Source: Alloalcanivorax marinus (lineage in GTDB: Bacteria > Pseudomonadota > Gammaproteobacteria > Pseudomonadales > Alcanivoracaceae). Taken from it: a stretch of 64,000 bases of DNA. Location: contig NZ_JAEKJB010000008.1 of the NCBI RefSeq assembly GCF_016785095.1, positions 1 to 64,000 on the forward strand, given 5' to 3'. The position numbers and the translations under genes are program-made. The notes below the pieces were generated by a model. It saw only the letters and a program-made list of their open reading frames with translations. It made no database searches and was not told where the DNA came from. Within the stretch, counting starts at the first letter, position 1. Every line of letters begins with the position of its first letter. Positions 16,503 to 26,172 of the stretch are shown piece by piece.

Positions 16503-17492
16503 TTGGACACACCAGCCGCTTCTCAGCAAGTCAGTCTCGAACCCTACGACTCCCGCCGTCTGGCCAGCCTCTGCGGGCGCCTGGACGAGCACATCAAGCA
16601 GATCGCCCAGCGCCTCAGCGTCGAGATCCGTAACCGGGGCAACGTCTTCCATCTGTCCGGCGATTCCCGGGCGGTGGCGGCGGCCTCCACGGTGCTCAAC
16701 GATCTTTACGCGCAGACCGCCGAGGTGGACGACCTGACCCCGGAAATGGTGCATCTGCAGTTGCAGCAATCCGAGCTGGCGGAAAAGGTGGACAATACCG
16801 TGGCCTTCCCCAGCGACGAGGTGGTGATCCGCACCAAGCACGCGCGCATCAAGCCACGTGGCGGCCATCAGCGGGAATACGTCAAGAAGGTGCGCCGCTT
16901 CGACATCAATTTCGGCATCGGCCCGGCCGGCACCGGCAAGACCTGGCTGGCGGTGGCCTGCGCGGTGGACGCCCTGGAAAAAGCCGAGGTGCAGCGCATC
17001 CTGCTGGTGCGCCCGGCGGTGGAAGCCGGCGAGAAGCTGGGCTTTCTGCCCGGCGACCTGGCGGAGAAAATCGACCCTTACCTGCGACCGCTCTACGACG
17101 CCCTCTATGAGATGCTCGGCTTCGAGAAGGTGGCCAAGCTGATGGACCGCATGGTGATCGAGGTGGCGCCGCTGGCCTATATGCGCGGGCGCACCCTGAA
17201 CAACAGCTTCGTGATTCTGGACGAGGCGCAGAACACCACGCCGGAGCAGATGAAAATGTTCCTGACCCGCATCGGCTTCGGTTCCAAGGCGGTGATCACC
17301 GGCGACGTGACCCAGGTGGATCTGCCCCGCCATCAGCGCTCCGGGCTGGTCAACGCCCTGGACGTGCTGGACGGCGAGACCGAGATCGGCGTCACCCGTT
17401 TCGACAGCCGCGACGTGGTCCGCCACCCGCTGGTGCAACGCATAGTAGAGGCCTACGACCGTCATGAGCGGGATACCGACACCCAGCGTTGA
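16503..17492 (+). CDS. ybeZ: PhoH-like ATPase (YbeZ)
   Basis: 329 residues. N-terminal region [29 protein letters not shown] and a KH-like segment precede the P-loop [12 protein letters not shown], Walker [11 protein letters not shown] and the sensor region [12 protein letters not shown]. YbeZ works with the RNase YbeY in 16S rRNA maturation and ribosome quality control. The start is a TTG at 16503; no ATG is available near the conserved N-terminus, so the exact start is uncertain. It overlaps ybeY by 29 bases. Confidence 0.93.
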   Translation: MDTPAASQQVSLEPYDSRRLASLCGRLDEHIKQIAQRLSVEIRNRGNVFHLSGDSRAVAAASTVLNDLYAQTAEVDDLTPEMVHLQLQQSELAEKVDNTVAFPSDEVVIRTKHARIKPRGGHQREYVKKVRRFDINFGIGPAGTGKTWLAVACAVDALEKAEVQRILLVRPAVEAGEKLGFLPGDLAEKIDPYLRPLYDALYEMLGFEKVAKLMDRMVIEVAPLAYMRGRTLNNSFVILDEAQNTTPEQMKMFLTRIGFGSKAVITGDVTQVDLPRHQRSGLVNALDVLDGETEIGVTRFDSRDVVRHPLVQRIVEAYDRHERDTDTQR

Positions 17493-17970
17493 GGTCCAGT
17501 GGGCCAGCGACGCCCCGGACGCCCCCGACGAATCCGACTTGCGGACCTGGGCGCTGAAAGCCACCGAAGTGGCCGGCGGCGTGATCGGCGACATCACCGT
17601 GCGAGTGGTGGACGACGACGAGATCCGCGCCCTCAACCGTGAGTTCCGGGGCAAGGACAAGCCCACCAACGTGCTTTCCTTTCCCTTTGAGGCACCCGAA
17701 GGCCTTCCCGAGGACGCCTTCGACCCACTGCTTGGCGACATCGTGATCAGCGCCCCGGTGGTGCGCCGCGAAGCCGCCGAACAGGACAAAGCCCTGGACG
17801 CCCACTGGGCCCATATGGTCACCCACGGCGTTCTGCATCTGCTTGGCTACGACCACATCGACGATGGCGACGCGGAGGTCATGGAGGCCCTGGAAGTCCG
17901 CGCCCTCGCCGAGCTGGGCTACCCGGACCCGTACCAGACTTCCAACGCAATCATGGAGCTCGACCCCTGA
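17464..17970 (+). CDS. ybeY: Endoribonuclease YbeY
   Basis: 168 residues. The metal site [11 protein letters not shown] matches the family's H-x3-H-x5-H motif. [15 protein letters not shown] and LLGDIVIS are also conserved. It acts in 16S rRNA 3'-end processing and 70S quality control. The ATG lies inside the ybeZ 3' end and the stop overlaps the corC start (TGATG), so ybeZ-ybeY-corC form one translationally coupled operon. Confidence 0.96.
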   Translation: MSGIPTPSVEVQWASDAPDAPDESDLRTWALKATEVAGGVIGDITVRVVDDDEIRALNREFRGKDKPTNVLSFPFEAPEGLPEDAFDPLLGDIVISAPVVRREAAEQDKALDAHWAHMVTHGVLHLLGYDHIDDGDAEVMEALEVRALAELGYPDPYQTSNAIMELDP

Positions 17971-18839
17971 TGTCGGACGATTATCCCGATAACGCCGCTG
18001 GCCGAAGTTGGTTGGAGCGCGTCGGCCAGTTCTTCACTTCCACCCCCGGCTCCCGGGAAGAATTACTGGCGCTGATGCGCTCCATGCGCGACGGCGACAT
18101 CATCGACGGCGACACCCTGGGCATCATTGAAGGCGCCATCTGCGTCTCCGATATGCAGGTGCGCGAAATCCTCATTCCCCGCTCCCAGATGGTGAGCATC
18201 CGCGCCTCCGACGACCCGCGCGACTTCCTGCCCACCATCATCGACTGCGCCCACTCGCGCTTCCCGGTGCTCGGCGAGGACCCGGACGAAATCATCGGTA
18301 TCCTGCTGGCCAAGGACCTGCTGGCGCTGATTCTGGAACCGGTGAAAATGGAGCGCTTCTCGATCAAGGACCATGTGCGCTCGGCCATGGTGGTGCCGGA
18401 ATCCAAACGCCTGGACTCGCTGCTGAGGGAATTCCGCATCACCAAGAACCACATGGCCATCGTGGTCAACGAATACGGCGGCGTCGCCGGCCTGGTGACC
18501 ATCGAGGACGTGCTGGAACAGATCGTCGGGGAAATCGAGGACGAGCACGACATCGAGGACGACGACTACCTGATCAAGGATCTGGAAGGCGACGACTACA
18601 CCGTCAAGGCGTTGACCCCGATCGACGAATTCAACGAACACTTCAAGACCGGCTTCAGCGACGACGAGTTCGACACCATCGGCGGCCTGGTGATGCAGCG
18701 CTTCGGCCACTTGCCGCAACGGGAAGAAGCGGTGGAAATGGGCGGCTTCCGCTTTACCGTGCTGAGCGCCGACGGCCGCACCATCCGCCTGTTGCGGGTC
18801 ACGCCGACAGAGGCGGACGACGCGACCGGCGGCGACTGA
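17970..18839 (+). CDS. corC: CBS-domain protein CorC (YbeX), Mg/Co efflux associated
   Basis: 289 residues, soluble. Two CBS domains (MVSIRASDDPRDFLPTIID..., about residues 70-190) and a C-terminal CorC/HlyC transporter-associated domain (EFNEHFKTGF...GGLVMQRFGHLPQREE). Proteins of this type affect magnesium/cobalt homeostasis and ribosome function. The usual next gene, lnt, is about 9.6 kb away here. A 10-bp hairpin overlaps the stop codon. Confidence 0.94.
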   Translation: MSDDYPDNAAGRSWLERVGQFFTSTPGSREELLALMRSMRDGDIIDGDTLGIIEGAICVSDMQVREILIPRSQMVSIRASDDPRDFLPTIIDCAHSRFPVLGEDPDEIIGILLAKDLLALILEPVKMERFSIKDHVRSAMVVPESKRLDSLLREFRITKNHMAIVVNEYGGVAGLVTIEDVLEQIVGEIEDEHDIEDDDYLIKDLEGDDYTVKALTPIDEFNEHFKTGFSDDEFDTIGGLVMQRFGHLPQREEAVEMGGFRFTVLSADGRTIRLLRVTPTEADDATGGD

Positions 18840-18850
18840 CGCCGGTCGCG
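18821..18850. terminator. Hairpin across the corC stop codon
   Basis: CGCGACCGGC (18821-18830) pairs perfectly with GCCGGTCGCG (18841-18850). It sits between convergent corC and the porin gene, so it could end transcription from both sides. There is no T run. Confidence 0.5.
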
Positions 18851-18861
18851 GATCGGTTTAC

Positions 18862-19956
18862 TCAGAACTTGAACGCCATCCCCAGGGACAGCACTTTCGG
18901 ATCACCGCCGGGCACCGTGTTGACCCGGTCGCCGTGGGCGTAGTCCGCGCTGCGGTAGAGGCCGCTGTCGCCCTGGTTCACCGTGGTGGTGGCCGCCAGG
19001 TACAGATCCAGGGCAGGCGCCGCGTGCCAGGTGCCCACCAGACTGTATTGATCGGCCTCATCGTCACCGGCGTCGGATTCGTCGGCATGCATCCACTGAG
19101 CGCCCAGGGTGATGTCCCGGCGCATATCCCAGGTCACGAAACCGCCCCAGGCGTCCCGGTTCAGGTATGCCACCTCGTCGGCCTCCAGCCGGTCGAACAC
19201 GGCGCCCACGGTGACCGTGCCGAAACGGTAGTTGAGGCCGCCATTCAGGCCGCTGACGTCGCCGTCGGCGTACAGCTCCGACCAATCCGAGTACCCTACC
19301 CCGGCGCTCAGGCCGCCCTGCCGCCAGGTGACGGAACCGCTCCACATACTGGAGTCATTATTGTCGGTGACGCCGTCGGTATCCTCCTGACCGGCGCCGT
19401 ATTGCAGTGCCAGCGCCAGGCGCTTGTCGAGGAACTTCCGATCCCAGCGAATCGAGTTCTCCGCGCGCAGGCTAAGGCGCTGGTTGCCGCCGCCGCCGCG
19501 ACCCAGAATCGCCTGGGGGTCCGCCGCGGTGGTGGTAAAGCGGCTCAGCACGATACCGTTGCGTTTGTAGGGCGTGTCCATGATGCCAAAACGGAACAGC
19601 CCCGCCGGTGTATCGAACCCGGCGAAGGTATCCCGATTACCCAGCCCACGGTCACGGGGTGAGTCCGGGTCGATGTTCTGTTCCAGTTGCCAGACCAGGT
19701 CGTAGCCCTCACCAAGCCCGTAACGTCCACGAAAACCGATCAGCGAGGTGTTGGTGGACACACTGTGGCCGCCGTCGACCAGACCGGCGGAAGGGTTTTC
19801 CGGTGTGTCGCCCAGGTCCGAATCGGCGTAGTCCACGGACAGACGCAGCGCGCCGTAGATTTCCAGCTTTTCATCCGCCACTGGTAAAGCGCTGGCCCAC
19901 ATCGGCGTCAGGCCGGCAACGAGAACCGGCAGCGCCAGTACGATTTTTGTTTTCAT
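18862..19956 (-). CDS. Outer-membrane general/specific porin
   Basis: 364 residues. Signal peptide to about ASALPVA, then the Gram-negative porin pattern LEIYGALRLSVDYAD..., TSLIGFRGRYGLGEGYDLVWQLE, and terminal MAFKF ending in Phe, the barrel insertion signal. Likely a 16-strand trimeric porin. GGAGAG lies before the ATG. It is the last gene of the minus-strand carboxylate-use cluster and may admit that cluster's substrate; this is inferred from position only. Confidence 0.85.
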   Translation of the reverse strand: MKTKIVLALPVLVAGLTPMWASALPVADEKLEIYGALRLSVDYADSDLGDTPENPSAGLVDGGHSVSTNTSLIGFRGRYGLGEGYDLVWQLEQNIDPDSPRDRGLGNRDTFAGFDTPAGLFRFGIMDTPYKRNGIVLSRFTTTAADPQAILGRGGGGNQRLSLRAENSIRWDRKFLDKRLALALQYGAGQEDTDGVTDNNDSSMWSGSVTWRQGGLSAGVGYSDWSELYADGDVSGLNGGLNYRFGTVTVGAVFDRLEADEVAYLNRDAWGGFVTWDMRRDITLGAQWMHADESDAGDDEADQYSLVGTWHAAPALDLYLAATTTVNQGDSGLYRSADYAHGDRVNTVPGGDPKVLSLGMAFKF

Positions 19957-20082
19957 TTAACTCTCCAGATTTTTCCGTTCTTGGTTTTATGAACACGACT
20001 TGCCCTGGGCGGCGCATCGGGGCACCACGCGGAAAGCGGTTCGGGTAACAAAGGACGGCTTGGCGGCGCCGCCGGGCCGGAT

Positions 20083-21198
20083 TCACGAATTCAGTTCAGC
20101 CAGGATCTCCTCGGTGTGCTCGCCCAGCCCCGGCGCCGGCCGGGGCGACCACAGCGCCTGGCCGTCGATCAGCATGGGCAGACGCAGGTCCGTTCCGTCG
20201 CCGCCGTTCAGCGGCCCGGTCAGTTGCCGGTGAACCAGTTGCGGGTCGCCCAGGGCCTGGTCCCGTTCGTAGACCGGCGCCCAGGGAATATCGGTGGTAT
20301 CCAGGGCGCGCGCCCAATGACCCCGGGGCTGGCCGGCGAACAGCGTCTTCAGCAAACCATGGACCTCGCGCTTGCGGGCCATGCGCTCGGCCCTGCGACG
20401 CAGGGCCGGCTCGCGTAACGCCGCGCAGCAATCACCGAACAGATCGGCAAGCTGGCCCCAATAGCGGTTCTCGAAAATACCCAGGCTCAGCCACAATCCA
20501 TCAGCGCAGCGAAACAGGTCGTTATCGGGCATCACCGCCCCGGTGTGCTCCATATCGCCGGGCTGGCCATCACGCACCGCCAGGGCATGGGGCAAACACC
20601 AGGCACTGATCGATTCCTGGATCGCCACGTCCAGATGGCATCCCTTGCCGCCCAGCCGCACCGTCATCAGCGCCTGCACCACGCCCAGGGTGGCGTGCAT
20701 GGCGGCGGCGTAATCGGCCAGCCGCACCTTGGGCCGGGCGATGCGATCCTCCACCTGGGAGGGCGCCGCGAAATAGCCGGCCAGGGACAGGCAGTTAAGA
20801 TCGTGGGCGGTGCGGTCCCGATAAGGGCCATCCTGGCCGAAGCTGCTGATCGAGCAATACACCAGCTTCGGGTTAAGGGCCCGCGCCTGAGGCCAACCGA
20901 TACCCAGACGCTCGGCAACGCCGGGGCGAAACCCTTCCAGCACCACGTCGGCCCGCTCGAACAGGGCACGCACGGTGTCCACGCCCTGCTCCGTTTTAAG
21001 GTCCACGGCGATGGAGCGTTTGCCCCGGTTATAGGTGGCGAAAACGCGCTCACCCAGTGCCCGGGTGCCGTCGCCGCCGTCGGCGCGTTCCACCTTGATC
21101 ACCTCGGCGCCCAGCTGCGCCAGCAGCAGGCCGGCGTGAGGGCCGGGCAGCAGCCCGGCCAGTTCCACCACCGTGGTGCCCGCCAACGGCCGGTTCAT
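20083..21198 (-). CDS. CaiB/BaiF class III CoA-transferase
   Basis: 371 residues. Family pattern present: VVELAGLLPGPHAGLLLAQLGAEVIKVE, FATYNRGKRSIAVDLK, YCSISSFGQDGPYRDRTAHD, and the probable catalytic Asp in VRLADYAAAMHATLG. These enzymes move CoA between carboxylic acids, often letting a substrate be activated at the expense of an acyl-CoA. The ATG overlaps the upstream dehydrogenase stop (ATGA), so the two are coupled. With the CoA ligase and transporter this points to catabolism of an imported organic acid; the acid is not identifiable. Confidence 0.9.
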   Translation of the reverse strand: MNRPLAGTTVVELAGLLPGPHAGLLLAQLGAEVIKVERADGGDGTRALGERVFATYNRGKRSIAVDLKTEQGVDTVRALFERADVVLEGFRPGVAERLGIGWPQARALNPKLVYCSISSFGQDGPYRDRTAHDLNCLSLAGYFAAPSQVEDRIARPKVRLADYAAAMHATLGVVQALMTVRLGGKGCHLDVAIQESISAWCLPHALAVRDGQPGDMEHTGAVMPDNDLFRCADGLWLSLGIFENRYWGQLADLFGDCCAALREPALRRRAERMARKREVHGLLKTLFAGQPRGHWARALDTTDIPWAPVYERDQALGDPQLVHRQLTGPLNGGDGTDLRLPMLIDGQALWSPRPAPGLGEHTEEILAELNS

Positions 21199-22388
21199 GA
21201 CGATTGGCCCTCGTCGGCGTAGCGCTTCAGATAGCCCTTGGCGATGGTGTTGCGCTGGATCTCGCTGGTGCCGGTAACGATCCGATACATGCGTAGCATC
21301 CGGAACACCCACTCCACGGTGCTGCCCTGCATCAAGCCCACGCCGCCGTGCACCTGAATGGCGCGGTCGGCGATGGCGAAGGCCTTTTCGGAGCAGAACA
21401 GCTTGCTCATCGCCGACGCCTCGCGGGTGTCCTCGCCCCGGTCGATGCGGCGCGCCACGTCCAGCATCAGGCAGCGGGCGGCGTGCAGTTCGGTGGCCAT
21501 GTCCGCCAGGGTGTGCTGGATCGCCTGGAAACCGGCGATGGGCTGGCCGAACTGGCGGCGCCGGGTGGCGTAGCGGGCGGAGGCGTCCAGGGACTGGATC
21601 GCCAGACCGGTCATGGTCGGGCAATGCAACAGCCGGTTCACGGTGATCCGCGACATACCGAGCCGGAACCCCTGTCCTTCCTCGCCGAGCACCTGGGTGG
21701 CGGGAATGCGCACGTCCTCCAGGCGGATATCGGCGTGCTGGTTCTTGCCGGAAATCGGGGTGTAGTCCGAACTGACGGTGACCCCGGGGCGGTCGAAATC
21801 GACCAGGAAAGCGGTCACGCCCCGGGCCCCGGCGCTCCCGTTGGTGACCGCCATCAGGATGGCGAAGTCCGCGTAGGGCGCCCCGGAGATATAACGCTTG
21901 AGGCCGTTGAGCACGTAGTGGTCGCCATCTCGAACCGCCCGCGTGCTCAGGTTGCTGGCATCGGAGCCCGCGTCCGGTTCGGTGAGCGCGAAGCACACGG
22001 TGCGCTCGGCGCGAATCACCGGCAGCAGATGACTTTCCATCTGTCCGGGCGTGGCGATATGGAACAAATGCCCGACCCGGCCCGGGCCACCCAGCTCGCC
22101 CAATACGTGCGCGGACAGCTTGGCGCCGGAGGCGGCCACGTCTTCCTTGAGCAGGCACTGGTCATAAACGCTCAGGCCACGGCCGCCCTGAGCCTCGGGC
22201 AGTTGAGCACCGTACAGGCCAGCGTCCCGGGATGCCTTCCAGATTCCCCGCAGCAGTTCCATGGACGGCTCGCTTTCGAAGCCGATATCGTGCTCCGCTT
22301 CCAGCGGCTTAAGATAGTTGTCGATGAAATCGCGGGCCTCGGCGCGCACCCGTTCGCCGTTTTCACTGGCGGTGAAGCGTTCGTACAT
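21195..22388 (-). CDS. Acyl-CoA dehydrogenase-family flavoprotein
   Basis: 397 residues, full-length ACAD fold: N-terminal helical domain, middle beta domain with CFALTEPDAGSDASNLST (FAD/substrate loop) and C-terminal helical domain (RRQFGQPIAGFQAIQHTLADM, QVHGGVGLMQ, VTGTSEIQRNTIA). At the place of the MCAD catalytic Glu (before GTS) there is Thr, and the alternative helix-G Glu position (ERL in IVD) reads NRL. It may therefore use another base, or catalyse a related reaction such as a CaiA-like reduction. A ribosome site is not obvious. It lies between the acyl-CoA synthetase and CoA-transferase genes. Confidence 0.88.
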   Translation of the reverse strand: MYERFTASENGERVRAEARDFIDNYLKPLEAEHDIGFESEPSMELLRGIWKASRDAGLYGAQLPEAQGGRGLSVYDQCLLKEDVAASGAKLSAHVLGELGGPGRVGHLFHIATPGQMESHLLPVIRAERTVCFALTEPDAGSDASNLSTRAVRDGDHYVLNGLKRYISGAPYADFAILMAVTNGSAGARGVTAFLVDFDRPGVTVSSDYTPISGKNQHADIRLEDVRIPATQVLGEEGQGFRLGMSRITVNRLLHCPTMTGLAIQSLDASARYATRRRQFGQPIAGFQAIQHTLADMATELHAARCLMLDVARRIDRGEDTREASAMSKLFCSEKAFAIADRAIQVHGGVGLMQGSTVEWVFRMLRMYRIVTGTSEIQRNTIAKGYLKRYADEGQSS

Positions 22389-22417
22389 GATGATGCTCCT
22401 GTTAGCGCGGACGGGGA

Positions 22418-23968
22418 TCAGCCGACCTGACGGTCGTGATCCTTCCAGAAGGTGTCGCGCACCAGGCGCCGGGCCACCTTCCCGTTGGGGTTCTTGGGAA
22501 GCTCATCGACAAAACGCACGTGACGAGGCTTCTTGAAACTGGCCAGGTGCTCGGCGCAATAGTCGACCAGAGTGGCTTCGTCCGCCGTCTCGCCGGGCCG
22601 GCACACCACGAAGGCGATCACCTGCTCGCCCCACTCCGCGTCCGGCGCGCCGACCACGCAGCACTCCGCTACCGTCGGGTGGCGGAACAGAACGGTTTCG
22701 ATCTCCGCCGGGTAGATGTTGAAGCCGCCGGAAATGATCATGTCCTTCTTGCGATCGATGATGTAAAGGAAGCCTTCCTCGTCCCGGCGCGCCACGTCAC
22801 CGGTGTGGTACCAGCCGTCCTTGACCACTTCCTCGGTCAGGTCCGGGGCGTTCCAGTAGCCCTGCATCACGTCCGGCCCGCGCACCAGGATTTCACCGGC
22901 CTCGCCATCGGGCAGCGGATTGCCGTCGTCGTCGGCGATGATCACCTCGGACTCGCCATAGGGGCGTCCGCAGGAGCTGAGCAGCTCCGGCTTGTCGCGC
23001 AGACCGCGCAGGTGATCTTCCAGGGTCAGGATGGAGATGGTCGAAGTAGTCTCGCCGGCGCCGTAGCCCTGGGTGAAGATCGGCCCGAACACGTCCATGG
23101 CTTCGCGCAACCGCGACGGCGCCATCGGCGCCGCGCCGTAGGTGATGCGACGCAGGCTGGAGAGGTCGTACTCGCCGGCCAGACCGCTGTCGATCAACCG
23201 GTACAGCATGGTCGGCACCGCGAAGAAACGGGTAATGCGCTCGCGCTGGATGGTGGCGAACAGCTCGGCGATATCGAAGCGATCGATCAGGTAGTTGCAG
23301 CCGCCGGTGGTCAGCGTCGGCATGATCTGCATGCCGCTGGCGTGGGTCACCGGCCCGACATGGCCAATCACCTCATCTTTGGCGAAGCGGCCTTCCGGCA
23401 GCATCAGCGATTTGCGTACCAACGCCAGGCGGTTATTGAACGTTTGCACCGCCGCCTTCAAGCGGCCGGAAGAACCGGAGGTGTAATGCAGCACCGCCGG
23501 CGCATCCGGATCCACCTGGACCGACGGCAGCGCGGCGTCACCCTTGGCCAGCAGCGCCTCGAAGCTCTCCGCGCCATCGGCGCCGATCACCACCACCCGC
23601 TCCACGACGGGCAGGTCGTCGCGACGTTCAAGAATCCCCGGGGCATGTTCCGGCCCGACGATCAGCACCCGCGCCTGGGCGTCCTCAAGCACGTGAAGGG
23701 CTTCCTCGGTGGACAGACGCGCGTTCAGCGGCGCCTTGACCAACCCCGCCTTGTACAAGGCCACTTCCGCTTCCACCAGCTCCGCGCGGTTGAGGCTGTA
23801 GAGGGCGACCCGGTCACCGGGCTCCAGGCCCAGGCCGAGCAGCGCATTGGCAAGCCGGTTGGAACGTTCTTCGAGCTGCCGGTAACTGACCCGGCGATGA
23901 CGGTCCGCCACCGCCGGGCGGTCCGGCCAATAGCGTGCACTGCGGGTCACCAGATGACCAAGGTTCAC
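22418..23968 (-). CDS. AMP-dependent acyl-CoA synthetase
   Basis: 516 residues from the GTG at 23968, preceded by AGGGAGA 6 bases upstream; the longer reading frame to 24130 covers AT-rich leader and is rejected. ANL-superfamily motifs: YTSGSSGRLKAAVQ (P-loop, slightly divergent from YTSGTTGxPK), GYGAGETTSTI, GWYHTGDVARRDEEGFLYIIDRKKD split by the hinge, and the catalytic Lys in PNGKVARR. It would activate a carboxylic acid to its CoA ester in the cytoplasm. First gene of the synthetase-dehydrogenase-transferase unit, behind its own promoter-like sequence. Confidence 0.9.
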   Translation of the reverse strand: MNLGHLVTRSARYWPDRPAVADRHRRVSYRQLEERSNRLANALLGLGLEPGDRVALYSLNRAELVEAEVALYKAGLVKAPLNARLSTEEALHVLEDAQARVLIVGPEHAPGILERRDDLPVVERVVVIGADGAESFEALLAKGDAALPSVQVDPDAPAVLHYTSGSSGRLKAAVQTFNNRLALVRKSLMLPEGRFAKDEVIGHVGPVTHASGMQIMPTLTTGGCNYLIDRFDIAELFATIQRERITRFFAVPTMLYRLIDSGLAGEYDLSSLRRITYGAAPMAPSRLREAMDVFGPIFTQGYGAGETTSTISILTLEDHLRGLRDKPELLSSCGRPYGESEVIIADDDGNPLPDGEAGEILVRGPDVMQGYWNAPDLTEEVVKDGWYHTGDVARRDEEGFLYIIDRKKDMIISGGFNIYPAEIETVLFRHPTVAECCVVGAPDAEWGEQVIAFVVCRPGETADEATLVDYCAEHLASFKKPRHVRFVDELPKNPNGKVARRLVRDTFWKDHDRQVG

Positions 23969-24060
23969 TGCATTCTCCCTGTTCCTGTTATTCGAATGGC
24001 GGCGCCGGAACGGCGGCGAATCATTCAAAAAATCATGGCCAAGGAGACATACATTGAAAA

Positions 24061-24088
24061 ATATTATTTTATGATTTTCGCCATCACA
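24061..24088 (-). promoter_or_regulatory. Putative promoter of the acyl-CoA synthetase unit
   Basis: On the minus strand: TGTGAT (24083-24088), 16 bases, TAATAT (24061-24066). The same TGTGAT-N16-TAATAT and flanking bases (TTAAAAA before, AATAATATTTTT around the -10) occur before tctC at 27222-27249. It lies 92 bases upstream of the GTG start. Confidence 0.55.
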
Positions 24089-24126
24089 TTTCTTTTTAAC
24101 AAAAAAATATCGATCGACTATTTTTT

Positions 24127-24158
24127 TCAAAAAAAAGGCCGGTCATTGGAGACCGGCC
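24127..24158 (-). terminator. Rho-independent terminator of the tct operon
   Basis: Read on the minus strand, GGCCGGTC (24151-24158) and GACCGGCC (24137-24144) form an 8-bp stem with loop TCCAAT, followed by eight Ts. It lies just beyond the tctA stop, separating it from the downstream synthetase unit. Confidence 0.88.
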
Positions 24159-24183
24159 AGCCCTTAGGGAGACAAAGGGTAAA

Positions 24184-25686
24184 TTATTTCATCACCGCCA
24201 TGGCGCGCCCCGCGCGGCGGTGCTGCCGCAAAAGGCTGACCAGCACCACCACCGCAAGCAGGATAAACACGCAGGCAATCGGACGCTCAAACAGATACAG
24301 CGGATCACCATCGGCCATGATCATCGCCTGACCAAAAGCCTCTTCGAACATCGGCCCGAGCACATAGCCGATAATGAAGGTAACAAACGAAAAGTTGAGC
24401 ATGCGCATGAAGAAACCGGCCACCGCCATGGCAATCAAAAGCCAGGCATCGAACAAGCTGTCGGCCACGATCACGCCGGTGATACACAGCACCACCACGC
24501 AGGGGATGATGTAGGTAAGCGGAATGCGAATGACCCGGGCGAAAAAACCCATGGTGAAAAGACCAGTGATCAGATTGAGCAGATCACCGATCAACATTAC
24601 CGCGAACAGGGAGTAGATCAGTCGCGGCTGTTCCGAGAACAGTTGCGGACCGGGCGTGATGCCGTGAATCAGAAAGGCGCCAAGAATAATTGCCGCCGCC
24701 ACATTACCCGGGATACCCAGGGACAGAAGCGGGATGAAATTCGCCCCGACCACTGAACTGTTGGCGGCCTCCGAGGCGGCCACGCCCCGGATTTCACCCT
24801 TGCCAAAGCGCTCCGGATTTTTCGAGGCACGCTTGGCGGCGGTATAACCGAGAAAGCCGGCGGCGCTGGAGCCGATTCCGGGAATCGCCCCGATCATGGT
24901 GCCGATCATGGTGGAGCGAAGAATGGTCGGCAGGATGGTACGAAAATCCTGCCAGGTAAAGGGCTCGCCGGACTTAACCGATTCACTGTTCTTCTGGTCC
25001 AGACGTGGCAGGCTGGCGGAGAATACGATCTGCCGGAGGATCTCACCCAACGCCAATACGCCGATGCCGGCCGCGGTGATGGAGATACCATCCATCAGTT
25101 CCGGAATACCGAAAGTCAGCCGTTCCGCCGCGGTACTCTGATCCATGCCCACCAGGCTCATGAACAAACCGAGGAAGGCCGCGATCAACCCCTTGATCAT
25201 CGAGTTACCCACCAGGCCGGCGATGATCACCAGTGCCACCAGAATCACCGCGGCCATTTCCGGTGGTCCCATTTTCATGGCCACCATGGACAGTGGCGCG
25301 GCCACGAAAATCAGCACCAGATCGCTGAGGGTATCGCCGGTTACCGACGAGAAGTGCGCCGCTCTGAGAGCCTTGCGCGCCTTGCCCTGCTGCGTCATTG
25401 GATAACCGTCGAAGGTACTGGCGGTGGCCTCCGGGGAGCCCGGAGTGTTCATAAGAATCGCCGATACCGCGCCGCCAATGGTGCCGCCCTTGTTGATGCC
25501 GATCAGAAAGCCCAGCGCCGCCACCGGGCTCATGTAGAAGGTATAGGGAACGGCGATGGTGATCGCGATCAGCGAGCCGACGCCTGGAGCGGCGGCGAAC
25601 AGTTGCCCGATCAGAATCCCCAGCAACACGAACAACACATTGCTCAGCGTGAAAGCATCGGAAAAACCCGCGAGTATCGTGTCCAT
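24184..25686 (-). CDS. tctA: Tripartite tricarboxylate transporter, large membrane subunit TctA
   Basis: 500 residues, about 11-12 membrane segments. The TctA signature is clear: GVGSLIAITIAVPYTFYMSPVAALGFLIGINKGGTIGG, LMNTPGSPEATASTFDGYPM, and IPGIGSSAAGFLGY, SLGIPGN. It is the permease of a sodium- or proton-coupled, binding-protein-dependent carboxylate transporter. Start ATG at 25686 with GGAG upstream; the longer frame to 25728 overlaps tctB. Last gene of tctCBA. Confidence 0.93.
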   Translation of the reverse strand: MDTILAGFSDAFTLSNVLFVLLGILIGQLFAAAPGVGSLIAITIAVPYTFYMSPVAALGFLIGINKGGTIGGAVSAILMNTPGSPEATASTFDGYPMTQQGKARKALRAAHFSSVTGDTLSDLVLIFVAAPLSMVAMKMGPPEMAAVILVALVIIAGLVGNSMIKGLIAAFLGLFMSLVGMDQSTAAERLTFGIPELMDGISITAAGIGVLALGEILRQIVFSASLPRLDQKNSESVKSGEPFTWQDFRTILPTILRSTMIGTMIGAIPGIGSSAAGFLGYTAAKRASKNPERFGKGEIRGVAASEAANSSVVGANFIPLLSLGIPGNVAAAIILGAFLIHGITPGPQLFSEQPRLIYSLFAVMLIGDLLNLITGLFTMGFFARVIRIPLTYIIPCVVVLCITGVIVADSLFDAWLLIAMAVAGFFMRMLNFSFVTFIIGYVLGPMFEEAFGQAMIMADGDPLYLFERPIACVFILLAVVVLVSLLRQHRRAGRAMAVMK

Positions 25687-25696
25687 TGTGGTCTCC

Positions 25697-26146
25697 TCAG
25701 GGCAGGGGCGTGCCCAGCACGCGATCAAACAGAACCCAAAGGAACAGGCTCCAACCCAGCGATGTCAGCACGATCGGCAACCAGCGGCGCTCGCCCATCA
25801 ACAGCATCAGCAACGCCACCGCCACCGAGGCCGCCGCGAGAAAGCCGACCCACTGCATTAGCGCCAGCACCAGAACCAGTACCGCCAGCACCACGACGAG
25901 ACGCGTCAATGCCGCGCGACTGACCGGCGCCGGGCGTTCCGCCAGGGCCCGGTCCCGGGCGCTGACGACCACCAGCACCACGCCCAACACCGTGATCGCC
26001 GCGGCGCAAAGATAGGGAAACGCCCGTGGCGACAGGCCAAAGCCCAGGCTTGGACTGATGTGTTGGGGAATCAGATAGAACAGGGTGAAGAGGCCGGCCA
26101 GAGTGACCAGCACCCCCGCCGACAGATCCACGATCCGAGCGTTCAT
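25697..26146 (-). CDS. tctB: Tripartite tricarboxylate transporter, small membrane subunit TctB
   Basis: 149 residues with four hydrophobic segments. The N-terminal SLGFGLSPRAFPYLCAAAITVLGVVL and C-terminal WVGFLAAASVAVALLML are characteristic of TctB. It partners TctA. It lies between tctC and tctA with short gaps (26 and 10 bases), consistent with one transcript. Confidence 0.88.
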   Translation of the reverse strand: MNARIVDLSAGVLVTLAGLFTLFYLIPQHISPSLGFGLSPRAFPYLCAAAITVLGVVLVVVSARDRALAERPAPVSRAALTRLVVVLAVLVLVLALMQWVGFLAAASVAVALLMLLMGERRWLPIVLTSLGWSLFLWVLFDRVLGTPLP

Positions 26147-26172
26147 GACAACGTTGCCTCGTGACTGCGCGG

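Noticed and set aside
24055..24130. N-terminal extension of the acyl-CoA synthetase (ATG at 24130)
   Set aside because: The added 54 residues are Lys/Phe-rich from AT-rich leader, unlike any ANL enzyme, and a GTG with a good ribosome site begins the conserved protein.
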